A stretch of DNA of 64,000 nucleotides, taken from CAVZRC01 sp963777695. GTDB taxonomy: Bacteria; Planctomycetota; Planctomycetia; Isosphaerales; Isosphaeraceae. The stretch covers positions 4,030,001 to 4,094,000 of the forward strand of contig CAVZRC010000003.1 of assembly GCA_963777695.1 (NCBI GenBank), read 5' to 3'. Each line of letters starts with the position of its first letter. The first letter of the stretch is position 1. The notes beneath the pieces are model-generated. The model did not search any database. It saw only the letters and a program-made list of their open reading frames with translations, and was not told the DNA's origin. A program made the position numbers and the translations under genes. Positions 8,988 through 17,502 of the stretch are shown here, piece by piece.

Positions 8988-9054
8988 GTAGGGTGGGTGA
9001 AACCCACCAGATTCCTTGCGAACTCATAGGTTCGGTGGGTTTCACCCACCCTAC
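8988..9054. repeat. Perfect 21-bp inverted repeat, GTAGGGTGGGTG family
   Basis: Arm 8988-9008 and arm 9034-9054 are exact inverse complements of 21 bp each, around a 25-base loop. Lies in the 439-base gap (8738-9176) upstream of the kinase and downstream of the glycosyltransferase gene. Apart from this element the gap shows no gene. The element resembles the copy at 6818-6876 and could fold as an RNA hairpin or be a small mobile (MITE/REP-like) repeat. Confidence 0.88.
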
Positions 9055-9176
9055 TGGGCTCAACTCTAATCTAGACTATACGACGCTTGTGAGACATCGT
9101 GACACAGGACGTACGAAACGCCCCCACAACGAAGCACGCAATCGCGAGTGCATCGACGACATCCACAAGGCCACGG

Positions 9177-10830
9177 TTACGGACTATATTTCAGGGTCGT
9201 CAGGCCGGGGACGGGCAGGAAACCGGCGGTCCGTGCCAGGATGCGTTCGGCTCCCGACTGGTCATGGAACCGGGCGACTACGGAGATGGGAGGCGCGTGA
9301 TCGGGCCAGTTTTCGTACTCCGGGGTTTGGAGGAGGATGTACCGGCTTTCGGTTCCGGGGAGATAGTTGAGGAATCGTGGGCTTCGCAATTGCCGGACGG
9401 GCCGGCCGATGAAGAAGGAGAGGTCGTCGGGCCAATCGTGGAGGATGTAGAGCGACCACTTCCGCGGGATCCACTGGCCGATGGCGCGCGCCCAGGGCCC
9501 CTGGCTGTATCGATAGTTCCACTCGGGGACGTAGTAGCCCCAGTGGGCCAGTTTCAGTCCGATCGCCAGCACCATGAGGGTGACGACGGCCCGTCGTGGA
9601 TTGCCGGCGCCGAGGGCCGACCATCCCAGGGCGATGACCATCGGGATCAAGAGGCCCATGGCGATGCCGAGGGTACGGTAGTAGGGCATCGTGAGGATCC
9701 AGACGAAGCAACCGTAGATCATCACGACGAGCCAGAGGGCCAGGACGACGGAATAGAGCGAGAAGAAGACACGCCTGGCGGCGGGCCCGAGCGCATTCCG
9801 CCAGACCGATTCGAGGCAGGCCGAGGCGGCGATGAGCAGGCCGGCCAGGGCGAGGATTCGCGCCGACGGGGCGAGGCCCGGCACCAGGGATCCGGCGATC
9901 AGGCTGGCGATCGCCGCCTGGACCCAGCCGATGACCCACGCCCGGCCCTGCTCCGGCCAGGCCTGCGCGAATCGATCGGCTCGATGCCAGGACCGAGAAC
10001 GGGCTCCACGGCATTCCCAGGAAGAATAGGACGCCCGGAGCGAGCCCCCACTCCGGTCGCCGGGTCAGGGGGAGGGTGAGCGCCCCGGCCCAGAACTCGA
10101 CGGAGGTCATGGCAATGGTCGTGACGGACCAGGCGATCGCCGTGACCAGCGGCGGCAGCAGGAGTTGGGGCGAGAAGCTCGAGCCGCGACGGCCGATGAG
10201 GAGGACGACCAGCGCGATCAGGGCCAGGGGCGGCCAGCCTCCCGCCAGGAACGCAAGGGACGCCCAGAGCCCGGCGATCCAGTCCGAGCCTCGGTGCAAG
10301 ATCCGGTCGATCGCCCCCAGGATGGCCAACCCTAGGATCGGGTCGATCCCCGTGCCTGCCGATCGGTCGATGACGGCCAGGCTGCCGAACCAGCAGAAGC
10401 CGAAGACGATCGAGGCGCGGTTGCCCGAGGCCCGGTACATCCCCAGGACCAGGATCCAGCCGGCGCCGATCGCCGCCAGCGCCGCCGGCCACCGGACGAT
10501 GCCGGTCGTCGGCCGCCCCGACGGAGTCAGCCGTGTCACGGCGAGGCTCGGCAAGACCTGAGCGGGCCAGAGGTCGGGGGCCCAGTAGCCGAGGACCTGC
10601 CCCATGGGCCCGGCGCGCTCGCCGGCGGCCAGGCCGACCCGCGCCTCCTGCGGCCCCAGATCCAGCCCGCTCGCGCCCGCGACGACGAAGATCAGGGCCA
10701 TCGCGGCCACGGCCAGCATCGCCCACACCATGCCGGCGACGCCCGGCAAGGCGCACGCGGCGGAGTCCATCCGGATCGCACGGCTCGGTTGTGGTCGAAC
10801 CCGCGTGATCGAGGCGATCTCAAGGTCCAT
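9177..10830 (-). CDS. GT39-like multi-pass membrane glycosyltransferase, one frameshift
   Basis: About 550 residues after joining. The N-terminal half (from 10830) and C-terminal half (to 9177) are two frames that meet at GCGC 9965-9968; restoring two bases gives SRSIRAQAWPEQGRAW. Predicted to use a polyprenyl-linked sugar and transfer it outside the membrane, as in the PMT/ArnT superfamily: a short cytoplasmic start, a first hydrophobic helix (MVWAMLAVAAMALIFVVAG), a loop with an acidic residue (DLGPQEARVG), then at least eight further hydrophobic helices and a C-terminal soluble part. Acceptor unknown. The start overlaps the phosphatase-like gene by 11 bases, so they form one operon. Confidence 0.75.
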
Positions 10831-11434
10831 GCACCGCCTCCTTGCGGGGCTCGTCCGGCACGCGGTTGCGGTCGACCACCATGTCGGCCCGGAGCAGCGA
10901 CGACAGGGGCTTGGTCTTCACCATCGCATAGATGTAACCGGGTACCAGGCCATAATGATAGGTCTGACGCTCCAGCTCGTTCGCGACATCCTCGGGGGTC
11001 CACCCATCGCGCTCGAACCGATAATAGGCGACGGCCGCCCCGGTCCGACAGGTACCGCGGGCGCAATGCACCAGCGCGGGGCGGCGATCGGGGTCGTCGA
11101 GGATCTTGAGGATCTCGCGGAATTGCGATTCCTCGCCCAGGCCGTCTCCGGGCATCGGCAGGTTCACGAAGTCCACTCCGAGCCGGTGGCTCAATGCTCG
11201 CTCCTGCTTCATCTCCTCGCCGGGCCACTGCAGGTTGACGACCGTGCGGATCTGATAGCGCTTGACCGCCTCCCGGAGCTGGTCGCCCGAGAGCTGGCCG
11301 CTGCGATAGAGGATGCCGCGCTTGACCTCGTCCCAATGGTCCCAGACCAGTTGGCCTTCCCGATCCATCGCGATCAGCCAGCCGGCCGCCATGATGGCGG
11401 TCAGCGGAACCAGTCCGGAGAGCACTTTACGCAT
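10820..11434 (-). CDS. Tyrosine/dual-specificity phosphatase-like protein
   Basis: 204 residues. Carries the full PTP-loop signature HCxxGxxRTG (HCARGTCRTG, nucleophile Cys124, Arg130), preceded by a hydrophobic N-terminal anchor (LSGLVPLTAIMAAGWLIA). The earlier segment (RSGQLSGDQL, IRTVVNLQWP) is the usual opening of DSP/cyclin-type bacterial phosphatases. Predicted membrane-tethered, acting on phosphoprotein or another phosphoester. Its 3' end overlaps the downstream membrane glycosyltransferase. A Ser/Thr kinase lies further along on the same strand, but a 439-base gap makes a shared operon unproven. Confidence 0.85.
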   Translation of the reverse strand: MRKVLSGLVPLTAIMAAGWLIAMDREGQLVWDHWDEVKRGILYRSGQLSGDQLREAVKRYQIRTVVNLQWPGEEMKQERALSHRLGVDFVNLPMPGDGLGEESQFREILKILDDPDRRPALVHCARGTCRTGAAVAYYRFERDGWTPEDVANELERQTYHYGLVPGYIYAMVKTKPLSSLLRADMVVDRNRVPDEPRKEAVHGP

Positions 11435-11688
11435 TAACAGGGTCCTACGCGCGGCAACCGAATGCCGATCAGCCCGATTTCAATACGGAGGAATGGGGGC
11501 GGATACAACAGCAGTGGAGTCGTAGTGCCCGGTTGCGGATACCCCGATCACGGCGGCGAATGGTAGGATAGATCGCGTTCCGGGTCAATCCGAACCGCAC
11601 GAACCCGTGCCGGTGACTTGATCGGTGTTGTCGGCCCAGGTACCTCTGCTAAGATATTTCGGGAATCCTGTCGTTGCGGAGTCTCGAG

Positions 11689-12264
11689 ATGAGCACCAGT
11701 ACAACTTGGCCGGCTCCCCCGCGGCGGGCCACCCTGGACGACCTCCTCAAGGTCGAGGGGAAGGCTGAACTCATCGGCGGGAGGATCGTCCGCTACATGC
11801 CCACCGGTCACAGGCCGAATCGAGTTGCCGGTCGGATCTACCGCAGCCTGGACGACCATGCCGACGCGACAGGTCGGGGCGTTGTGTACACCGACAGCAT
11901 GGGGTTTGCCGTTCCCAAGCTCCGATCCGGCCGCGAGTCCTTCTCGCCCGATGCGTCCTACTACGAGGGTGCACTCCCGGCCAATCCGATGCGGTTCGTC
12001 GAGGGTCCGCCCACCTTCGCCGCCGAAGTCCGGAGCGAAAACGACTACAGCAAGTCGGCCGAGGAGGAGATGGCCGCCAAGCGAGCGGACTACTTCCAGG
12101 CCGGTACGCGGGTGGTCTGGGATGTTGACCCGATGGCCGAAAGCGTCCGGAAGTATCTGGCGAGTGCGCCCGATCAGCCGGTCTTATTCCACCGCGGCGA
12201 TCAAGCCGATGCCGAACCGGCCGTGCCCGGCTGGCGTATACTCGTGGATCGGATCTTCTCCTGA
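11689..12264 (+). CDS. Uma2 family PD-(D/E)xK nuclease-like protein
   Basis: 191 residues. Start ATG 11689 rather than TTG 11674. Family features in order: TLDDLLKVEGKAELIGGRIV (N-terminal helix and strand, with the first acidic residue), GRGVVYTDSMGFAV, SPDASYYEG (catalytic Asp), PTFAAEVRSENDY (the ExS motif) and a helix ending in DYFQAGTRVVWDVDP. This is the DUF820/Uma2 fold, common in many copies in planctomycetes and cyanobacteria, with no established role. Ends 22 bases before the DsbD-like gene. Confidence 0.88.
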   Translation: MSTSTTWPAPPRRATLDDLLKVEGKAELIGGRIVRYMPTGHRPNRVAGRIYRSLDDHADATGRGVVYTDSMGFAVPKLRSGRESFSPDASYYEGALPANPMRFVEGPPTFAAEVRSENDYSKSAEEEMAAKRADYFQAGTRVVWDVDPMAESVRKYLASAPDQPVLFHRGDQADAEPAVPGWRILVDRIFS

Positions 12265-12286
12265 CTTGTCTTCGAGGCCATCAATC

Positions 12287-15259
12287 ATGCATCGAGCTCA
12301 TGCTGGCCGACGGGCCGCGACGTGTCGTCCGATCGTCCTGGCAATCCTGGCCGGGCTCTGGCTCGTGCCGGCCTCGTTCGGCGATCCGCCCCAGCCGAAG
12401 AAGAAGGATACGAATGCTCGGCTCAAGTCGCGCAACGTGGAGATCACGACGTCGGTCGAGCCGTCCCGGGCGAAGCCGGGCGAGACCGTGACCTTTAAGG
12501 TGACGGCCAAGCTCGACGAGGGCTATCACATCTACAAGGAGATCGACAAGCCGAGGGCGCCGGGAGCCGGTCCGGTTTACACGACGTTCGACTTCTTCGA
12601 CCCGGCCGGACTCAAGGTTGATGGGAATTGGAAGGCTTCCAAGGAAGCGATCAAGCACAAGGAACCGGTCTGGCCCGACCTGCCGTTCGTCGAGTATTAC
12701 GAAGACGAGGTGAGTTGGACCATCAAGCTGAAGGTCCCCGAGGGCACCGAGCCGGGCAAGAAGAAGCTCCGTTGCCAGATGGGATTCATGATCTGCGACG
12801 AGAAGAGTTGCAGCCCGCCCGGTCAGTGGACGGCACCCGACGCCGAACTGACGGTCCTCCCCGCCGCGGGCGACACCACCAAGCCGGCCGAGGCCGGCCC
12901 GAAGCCAGCCGCGGCCGCGCCGGCGCCGACCGCGTCGGCCGATCCGCCCAAAGCCTCACCCCTCGCGGATTCCAAGGATCCCCGCTCGACAGGGACCTCC
13001 GCCACGGCCTCGGCTCCCCCGATCCCTGGATCCCCGACGGATTCGGCGGGCTCGGGCTCCACGCCAGTCCCCAGGAGCGAGATCGCGCAGAAGGCCCAGC
13101 AGGGCTTGATCCCGTTCATGCTCGCCTCGGCGGTCGGCGGCCTGTTCGCCTTGGTGATGCCCTGCGTCTGGCCGATGGTCCCAATCACGGTCAATTTCTT
13201 CGTGAAGCAAGGGCACGGCAAAGCCGGACGGGTCAAGACGACGGGCCTGGCCATCACCTACTGTTTGTCGATCATAGGCGTATTCACGACGGTCGGCGTC
13301 CTGTTCTCGTTCTTCTTCTCGGCCTCGGCGCTACAGAATCTGGCGAACAACTTCTGGATCAACCTGTTCGTCGCCACGCTCTTCGTGGTGTTCGGTCTCA
13401 GCTTGCTGGGACTATTCGAGATCCGCCTGCCGAGCTTCCTCCTGAACGCTTCGGCCCAGGGTGAAGGACGCGGAGGCCTGATCGGGGTCGTCTTCATGGC
13501 CTTGACCCTGACGATCACGTCGTTCACCTGCACGTTCCCGGTCGTCGGCGGGTTGCTGGTGATGGCTGCGAGCGGCAACTTCTTCTACCCGATCATCGGA
13601 CTGGCGACCTTCGCCACCGTCCTGGCGTTACCGTTCCTGGTCCTCGCCCTCTCACCGGGCCTGATCTCCCAGATGCCCCGCAGCGGCGACTGGATGAATT
13701 CGATCAAGGTTGTTGGCGGCCTGATCGAGATCGGGGCCGCGCTGAAATTCGCCAACACGGCCGAGCTGGCGTTCGTCACACCCGAGAATGCCTGGTTCAA
13801 TGCCCATGTGGTCCTGACGAGCTGGATCGCCCTTTCGTTGGTGTGTGGGCTCTACCTTCTGGGCATATTCCGGACGGATCACGACCACGATGAAGTCAAG
13901 GTCGGTCCCGGTCGTCTCATCTTCGGCGCGGCCTTCCTGGGACTGGCCCTGTTCCTGGCCCCGGCCCTCTTCGGCCACGTGCCGAAGAGCAAGGTCTGGG
14001 ATGAATTCATCGTCGGCCTGCTCCCGCCCGATTCCACGGCATTCACGGCACCCGCGCCGATCGTCGGCGAAGGGAGTGGTGCGCCCATCGGTGAAGTGAA
14101 GGCTACCTCCAAGGATCCGGCGCAGGCGGAGCGCGAGGAGAAGAAGCTCCACGGCGTGCTCTGGGGCTTGAGCCTGGATCAGGCCCGCGAGGAGGCCGCC
14201 GCGCAAAATCGGCCGATCCTCATCGACTTCACCGGCGTCAACTGTGCGAACTGTCGGAAGATGGAGCGCGTCGTCTTCCCACGTCCCGACGTCGCCCAAC
14301 TCCTCGGCAAATTCGTGACCGTCCAGCTGTACACGGACCGCGTCAACATCAGCTCGCTCACCGCCGATCAGCGCCAAGAGCGAGCCGAGGCGAATCAAGT
14401 CCTTCTCCTCGGCATGGCCCAGGAAGTCACCAATCCCTTCTACGTCGTGCTTTCGCCGAGCGGCGACGTGATCGATAAGATCGGGGGCTATAACGAGCCG
14501 AGGGTCTTCACCGAGTTCCTGAACAAAGCCCTGGATAAGTTCACCGTCGCAGGGAATAACGAAGCGACTTCCAAGGGCAAGATCAAGGCCACGTCCACAT
14601 CCAATTCCACCCGCCCGGATGAGGCGGTGCGCGCCCAGTCGAACGTCCATGGGGTCTCCTGGGGCCTGAGCTTCGATCAGGCCCGCGAACGCGCCGCCGC
14701 GGGGAATAAGCCCATCCTGATCGATTTCACCGGCGTCAACTCGGCGAATTGTCGGCAGATGGAAGTGAGCGTCTTCCCGCGCCCCGACATCGTCCCGCTC
14801 CTCCGCAAGTTCGTCGCGGTACAGCTTTTTATCGACCGTGTGCCGGTCCGAACGCTGACCTCGCAGCAGAACGAGGAATTGGCAGAGCGGAATATGGACC
14901 TCCTGCTAAACCTCACCCAGTCCGCAACGACGCCGCTCTATGCCGTGCTCTCGCCAGACGGAGGCCTCATCGACCAACTCGGCGGCGTGAAGGAGCCCCA
15001 GGTGTTCAAGGAGTTCTTGACCAGGGCTCTGGAGAAGCTACCCAAGCACGCCGAGGTTGTCCAAACCGGCTCCCATCCAACTATCCCCGGGCGTAGTCGG
15101 CTCCGGAATTGGGGAGACGATCGAAGAAAATCACGCGGCGGTCGAATATACTGCTGCAGAACGCCCTATCGGATTGACGCAGATCACGCGGTCGGAGTCG
15201 GCGCCACACGATCCTGGGCTGCAAAGGGATCGCAACCCAGTCGAGCGCGACCGGGATAG
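12287..15259 (+). CDS. DsbD-like thiol:disulfide interchange protein with two C-terminal thioredoxin domains
   Basis: 990 residues. Moves reducing power across the membrane. Order: signal peptide (to about residue 32); periplasmic DsbD-alpha domain (50-205) with Cys170-x4-Cys175; a Pro/Ala/Ser linker; a membrane domain of about eight helices (265-570) with the exchange cysteines Cys293 (MPCVWPMVP) and Cys415 (SFTCTFP); a thioredoxin-like domain with CANC (653-656); and a second, similar domain (from about 785) where the site is SANC (Ser819, Cys822). The two C-terminal domains share the WGLS-DQAREEA, ILIDFTGVN and VFPRPD blocks, so they arose by duplication. The last 60 residues (GRSRLRNW on) look like unrelated read-through. 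Confidence 0.88.
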   Translation: MHRAHAGRRAATCRPIVLAILAGLWLVPASFGDPPQPKKKDTNARLKSRNVEITTSVEPSRAKPGETVTFKVTAKLDEGYHIYKEIDKPRAPGAGPVYTTFDFFDPAGLKVDGNWKASKEAIKHKEPVWPDLPFVEYYEDEVSWTIKLKVPEGTEPGKKKLRCQMGFMICDEKSCSPPGQWTAPDAELTVLPAAGDTTKPAEAGPKPAAAAPAPTASADPPKASPLADSKDPRSTGTSATASAPPIPGSPTDSAGSGSTPVPRSEIAQKAQQGLIPFMLASAVGGLFALVMPCVWPMVPITVNFFVKQGHGKAGRVKTTGLAITYCLSIIGVFTTVGVLFSFFFSASALQNLANNFWINLFVATLFVVFGLSLLGLFEIRLPSFLLNASAQGEGRGGLIGVVFMALTLTITSFTCTFPVVGGLLVMAASGNFFYPIIGLATFATVLALPFLVLALSPGLISQMPRSGDWMNSIKVVGGLIEIGAALKFANTAELAFVTPENAWFNAHVVLTSWIALSLVCGLYLLGIFRTDHDHDEVKVGPGRLIFGAAFLGLALFLAPALFGHVPKSKVWDEFIVGLLPPDSTAFTAPAPIVGEGSGAPIGEVKATSKDPAQAEREEKKLHGVLWGLSLDQAREEAAAQNRPILIDFTGVNCANCRKMERVVFPRPDVAQLLGKFVTVQLYTDRVNISSLTADQRQERAEANQVLLLGMAQEVTNPFYVVLSPSGDVIDKIGGYNEPRVFTEFLNKALDKFTVAGNNEATSKGKIKATSTSNSTRPDEAVRAQSNVHGVSWGLSFDQARERAAAGNKPILIDFTGVNSANCRQMEVSVFPRPDIVPLLRKFVAVQLFIDRVPVRTLTSQQNEELAERNMDLLLNLTQSATTPLYAVLSPDGGLIDQLGGVKEPQVFKEFLTRALEKLPKHAEVVQTGSHPTIPGRSRLRNWGDDRRKSRGGRIYCCRTPYRIDADHAVGVGATRSWAAKGSQPSRARPG

Positions 15260-15281
15260 AGATTCAAATGAGCGCGTCCTC

Positions 15282-16286
15282 ATGACACTTGAGGAACTTG
15301 AGCTCCTGGTCCGGGACACGCCAGACCCGGCCGCATTGTTCGGCGATGATCGAGCGGCGTCGTTGAAGCGGTTCCGGATCGTCTGCCATCCCGACCGGTT
15401 TCCAGGCGAGCCCGATCGGGCGGCCCGTGCCACCGATCTGATGCGCCGGATCGAGCAACTCTATCGGGACCTCGTGAAGCCGACCGTGATCCGGTCGCCG
15501 AGGCGAGCGTACGAGATAGCAAGCCTGCTGGCGAGCGGCGATGTGGCGGACGTCTACCGTGCGACATCGGAAGGCAAGGCGTATCTCCTCAAGTGCTCCC
15601 GGGTGCGAGAGGGGGCCGGGATGTTGGCCCATGAGGCCGACGTCCTGACCGAGATCCTCCAGCATGCTGCGACGACATCCTACGGCTATTTCTTCCCGAC
15701 GCTCTGCGAATCCTTCCCGGTCCGGGACGGGCTCCAGAAGCGGATCAATGTCTTCACGGCGGACCCCGGGTTCTACACGCTGGAGCAAGTCCACGAGCGA
15801 TATCCGGCGCTGGAAGGCCGACACCTGGCCTGGATCTTCAAGCGGCTCCTCTCGACCCTGGGGTTCGCCCATCGGTTCGGGTTCGTCCACGGCGCCGTAC
15901 TGCCTTGCCACGTCCTCGTCCACGCCGAGGGGCACGGCCTCCAGTTGGTCGGCTGGGGTCAATCGGTCCGGGATGGCGAGGTCATCCGCTACGGCTCGGC
16001 CGAACACCACCACTGGTATCCGATGGAAGTGACGCGAAAAGACCTGGCGTCTTCGTCAACCGACATCTTCATGGCCGCGAAGTGTATGGTCTACCTTGCG
16101 GGCGGCGATCTCGCCTCGGGCCAATTTCCCGCCGCCGTCCCGCCCGAACTCGCCAGGATCTTCCGTGTCTGCTTGTTGGAAGGACCCAGGATGCGGCCCG
16201 GCGACGCATGGGAGCTCCACGACGAGTTCGACGAAGTCCTCAAGGCCCTCTACGGGCCGCCGAAATACGTGGAGCTGTTGATGTAG
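15282..16286 (+). CDS. J-domain protein fused to a protein-kinase-like (pseudokinase) domain
   Basis: 334 residues. Residues 1-65 look like a DnaJ J-domain: helix, FRIVCHPDRF with the HPD tripeptide at 36-38, then a helix ending in QLYRDL. Residues 75-330 follow the layout of a Ser/Thr kinase (SGDVADVYRA glycine-loop region, YLLKC with a candidate Lys, FGFVHG), but the catalytic HRD is HGA (203-205) and the DFG is GWG (224-226). Predicted inactive, probably a scaffold or ligand-binding module; the J-domain suggests a partnership with DnaK. ATG 15282 starts 22 bases after the DsbD-like stop. The vWA gene follows 29 bases downstream, so the two are likely co-transcribed. Confidence 0.78.
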   Translation: MTLEELELLVRDTPDPAALFGDDRAASLKRFRIVCHPDRFPGEPDRAARATDLMRRIEQLYRDLVKPTVIRSPRRAYEIASLLASGDVADVYRATSEGKAYLLKCSRVREGAGMLAHEADVLTEILQHAATTSYGYFFPTLCESFPVRDGLQKRINVFTADPGFYTLEQVHERYPALEGRHLAWIFKRLLSTLGFAHRFGFVHGAVLPCHVLVHAEGHGLQLVGWGQSVRDGEVIRYGSAEHHHWYPMEVTRKDLASSSTDIFMAAKCMVYLAGGDLASGQFPAAVPPELARIFRVCLLEGPRMRPGDAWELHDEFDEVLKALYGPPKYVELLM

Positions 16287-16315
16287 TCCTTCGTCTTCAA
16301 CTCGAGGAGCATCCG

Positions 16316-17298
16316 ATGGGTTCGACCAACTGGTCATCCGGTCTCTACGACGATCGCAAGCGCTCCGGGCCAAGAAGGATCTCCCGACGTTCGGCTGGGA
16401 TCACGACGTCAAGGCCCACAAGGTCGCGGCCTCGGCCCACAAGACGCTCGACCCCAAAGGCGTCGTGTTCCGCGAGTCGCGAGACAGCGACGTCCACCCC
16501 GAGGCCATCCCGATCGCGGTCCTGATGGACGTGACCGGCTCGATGCAGCAGGTGCCCAGGATCATCCAGGCCAACCTGCCCAAACTGATGGGACTCCTGA
16601 TCCGCAAGGGCTACGTCGAGCACCCGGCGATCTTCGTCGGCGCCATCGGGGACGCGACGTGCGATACGGTTCCGCTCCAGGTCGGCCAGTTCGAGTCCGG
16701 GATCGAGATCGAGGATTGCCTGACCAATCTCTACCTCGAGGGCGGTGGTGGCGGCCACATCACCGAGTCCTACGAGCTGGGGCTCTATTTCATGATGCGC
16801 CACACCGTGACGGATCACTGGGAGAAGCGCGGTCAGAAGGGCTACCTCTTCGTCATCGGCGATGAGATCCCTTATCCCAAGGTCAAGCGGGACGAGGTCC
16901 TGGGCGTGATCGGGGACCGGCTCGATCAGGACATCCCGACGCCCGAGGTCATCCGGGATCTCCAGGAGCGGTGGGAGACGTTCTTCATCCTGCCCCAGAT
17001 GACGAGCCACTGGGGCGACCGTGCGGTCATCGATCCCTGGAAGAAGCTCCTGCCCCAGCGGTTGATCCTGCTGGAGGATCCCGCGACGATCTGCGAGTGC
17101 ATCGCCGGCCAGATCGGGCTCTTCGAGTCCAAGGCCGATGCCGGCACCCTCGCCGACGACCTGGTGGACGCGGGGACCGATCGCAAGGCGGCCGTGTCGG
17201 TCAGCCGAGCCCTGGTGCCTGCCGGGTCGGCAAGAGGTCGGGGCTCGATACAGGAAGTCCCGTCATCCGGGAAATCGAGCGGGCTGGAGAAGTTCTGA
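16316..17298 (+). CDS. von Willebrand factor A domain protein, one frameshift near the start
   Basis: About 328 residues after joining. ATG 16316 has GAGGAG upstream and reads MGSTNWSSGLYDDRK. The frame is lost at the GGG at 16367-16369 and continues in the -1 frame as AKKDLPTFGWDHDVKAHK, fitting loss of one G. The vWA domain starts at IAVLMDVTGSM, where DxTGS is the metal-ion-dependent adhesion site, followed by AIGDATCDT and a glycine-rich GGGGGHITESY. A small C-terminal part is Ser/Gly-rich. No signal peptide, so cytosolic. Translationally close to the upstream J-domain/pseudokinase gene. Function unknown. Confidence 0.82.
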
Positions 17299-17332
17299 CT
17301 CTTGGTCATTATAGTCTGTCTCGGAATGTCTT

Positions 17333-17400
17333 CGTAGGGTGATCTGCGAGCACCGATCCAGGGTGCTGTGTCGAATTCGGTCATCAGAGAGCACCCTACG
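17333..17400. repeat. Dispersed inverted repeat, GTAGGGTG...CACCCTAC type
   Basis: CGTAGGGTG at 17333 and CACCCTACG ending at 17400 are inverse complements; the interior (GCGAGCACCGATC and later AGAGCACC) resembles the element at 29609-29673. Located between the vWA and PurA-like genes. Confidence 0.75.
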
Positions 17401-17433
17401 AGACGGCCACCGCAACATCCGAGACAGGCTCTC

Positions 17434-17486
17434 TTGGTCATTGGTCATTGGTCATTGGCGAAGAGGGGCTCCCCGACCAATGACCG
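17434..17486. repeat. TTGGTCA tandem repeat with inverted copy
   Basis: Three consecutive TTGGTCA units (17434-17458) followed about 20 bases later by an inverted ACCAATGACC. It sits directly upstream of the PurA-like start and may be part of its leader. Confidence 0.7.
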
Positions 17487-17502
17487 ATGAGAAGAAGCAA
17501 CG

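Noticed and set aside
9099..10079. Plus-strand open frame antisense to the glycosyltransferase
   Set aside because: Charged low-complexity composition, no start site, and it opposes a gene with clear membrane helices.
17434..17486. CRISPR-like array from TTGGTCA units
   Set aside because: Units are seven bases and directly adjacent, with no spacers.
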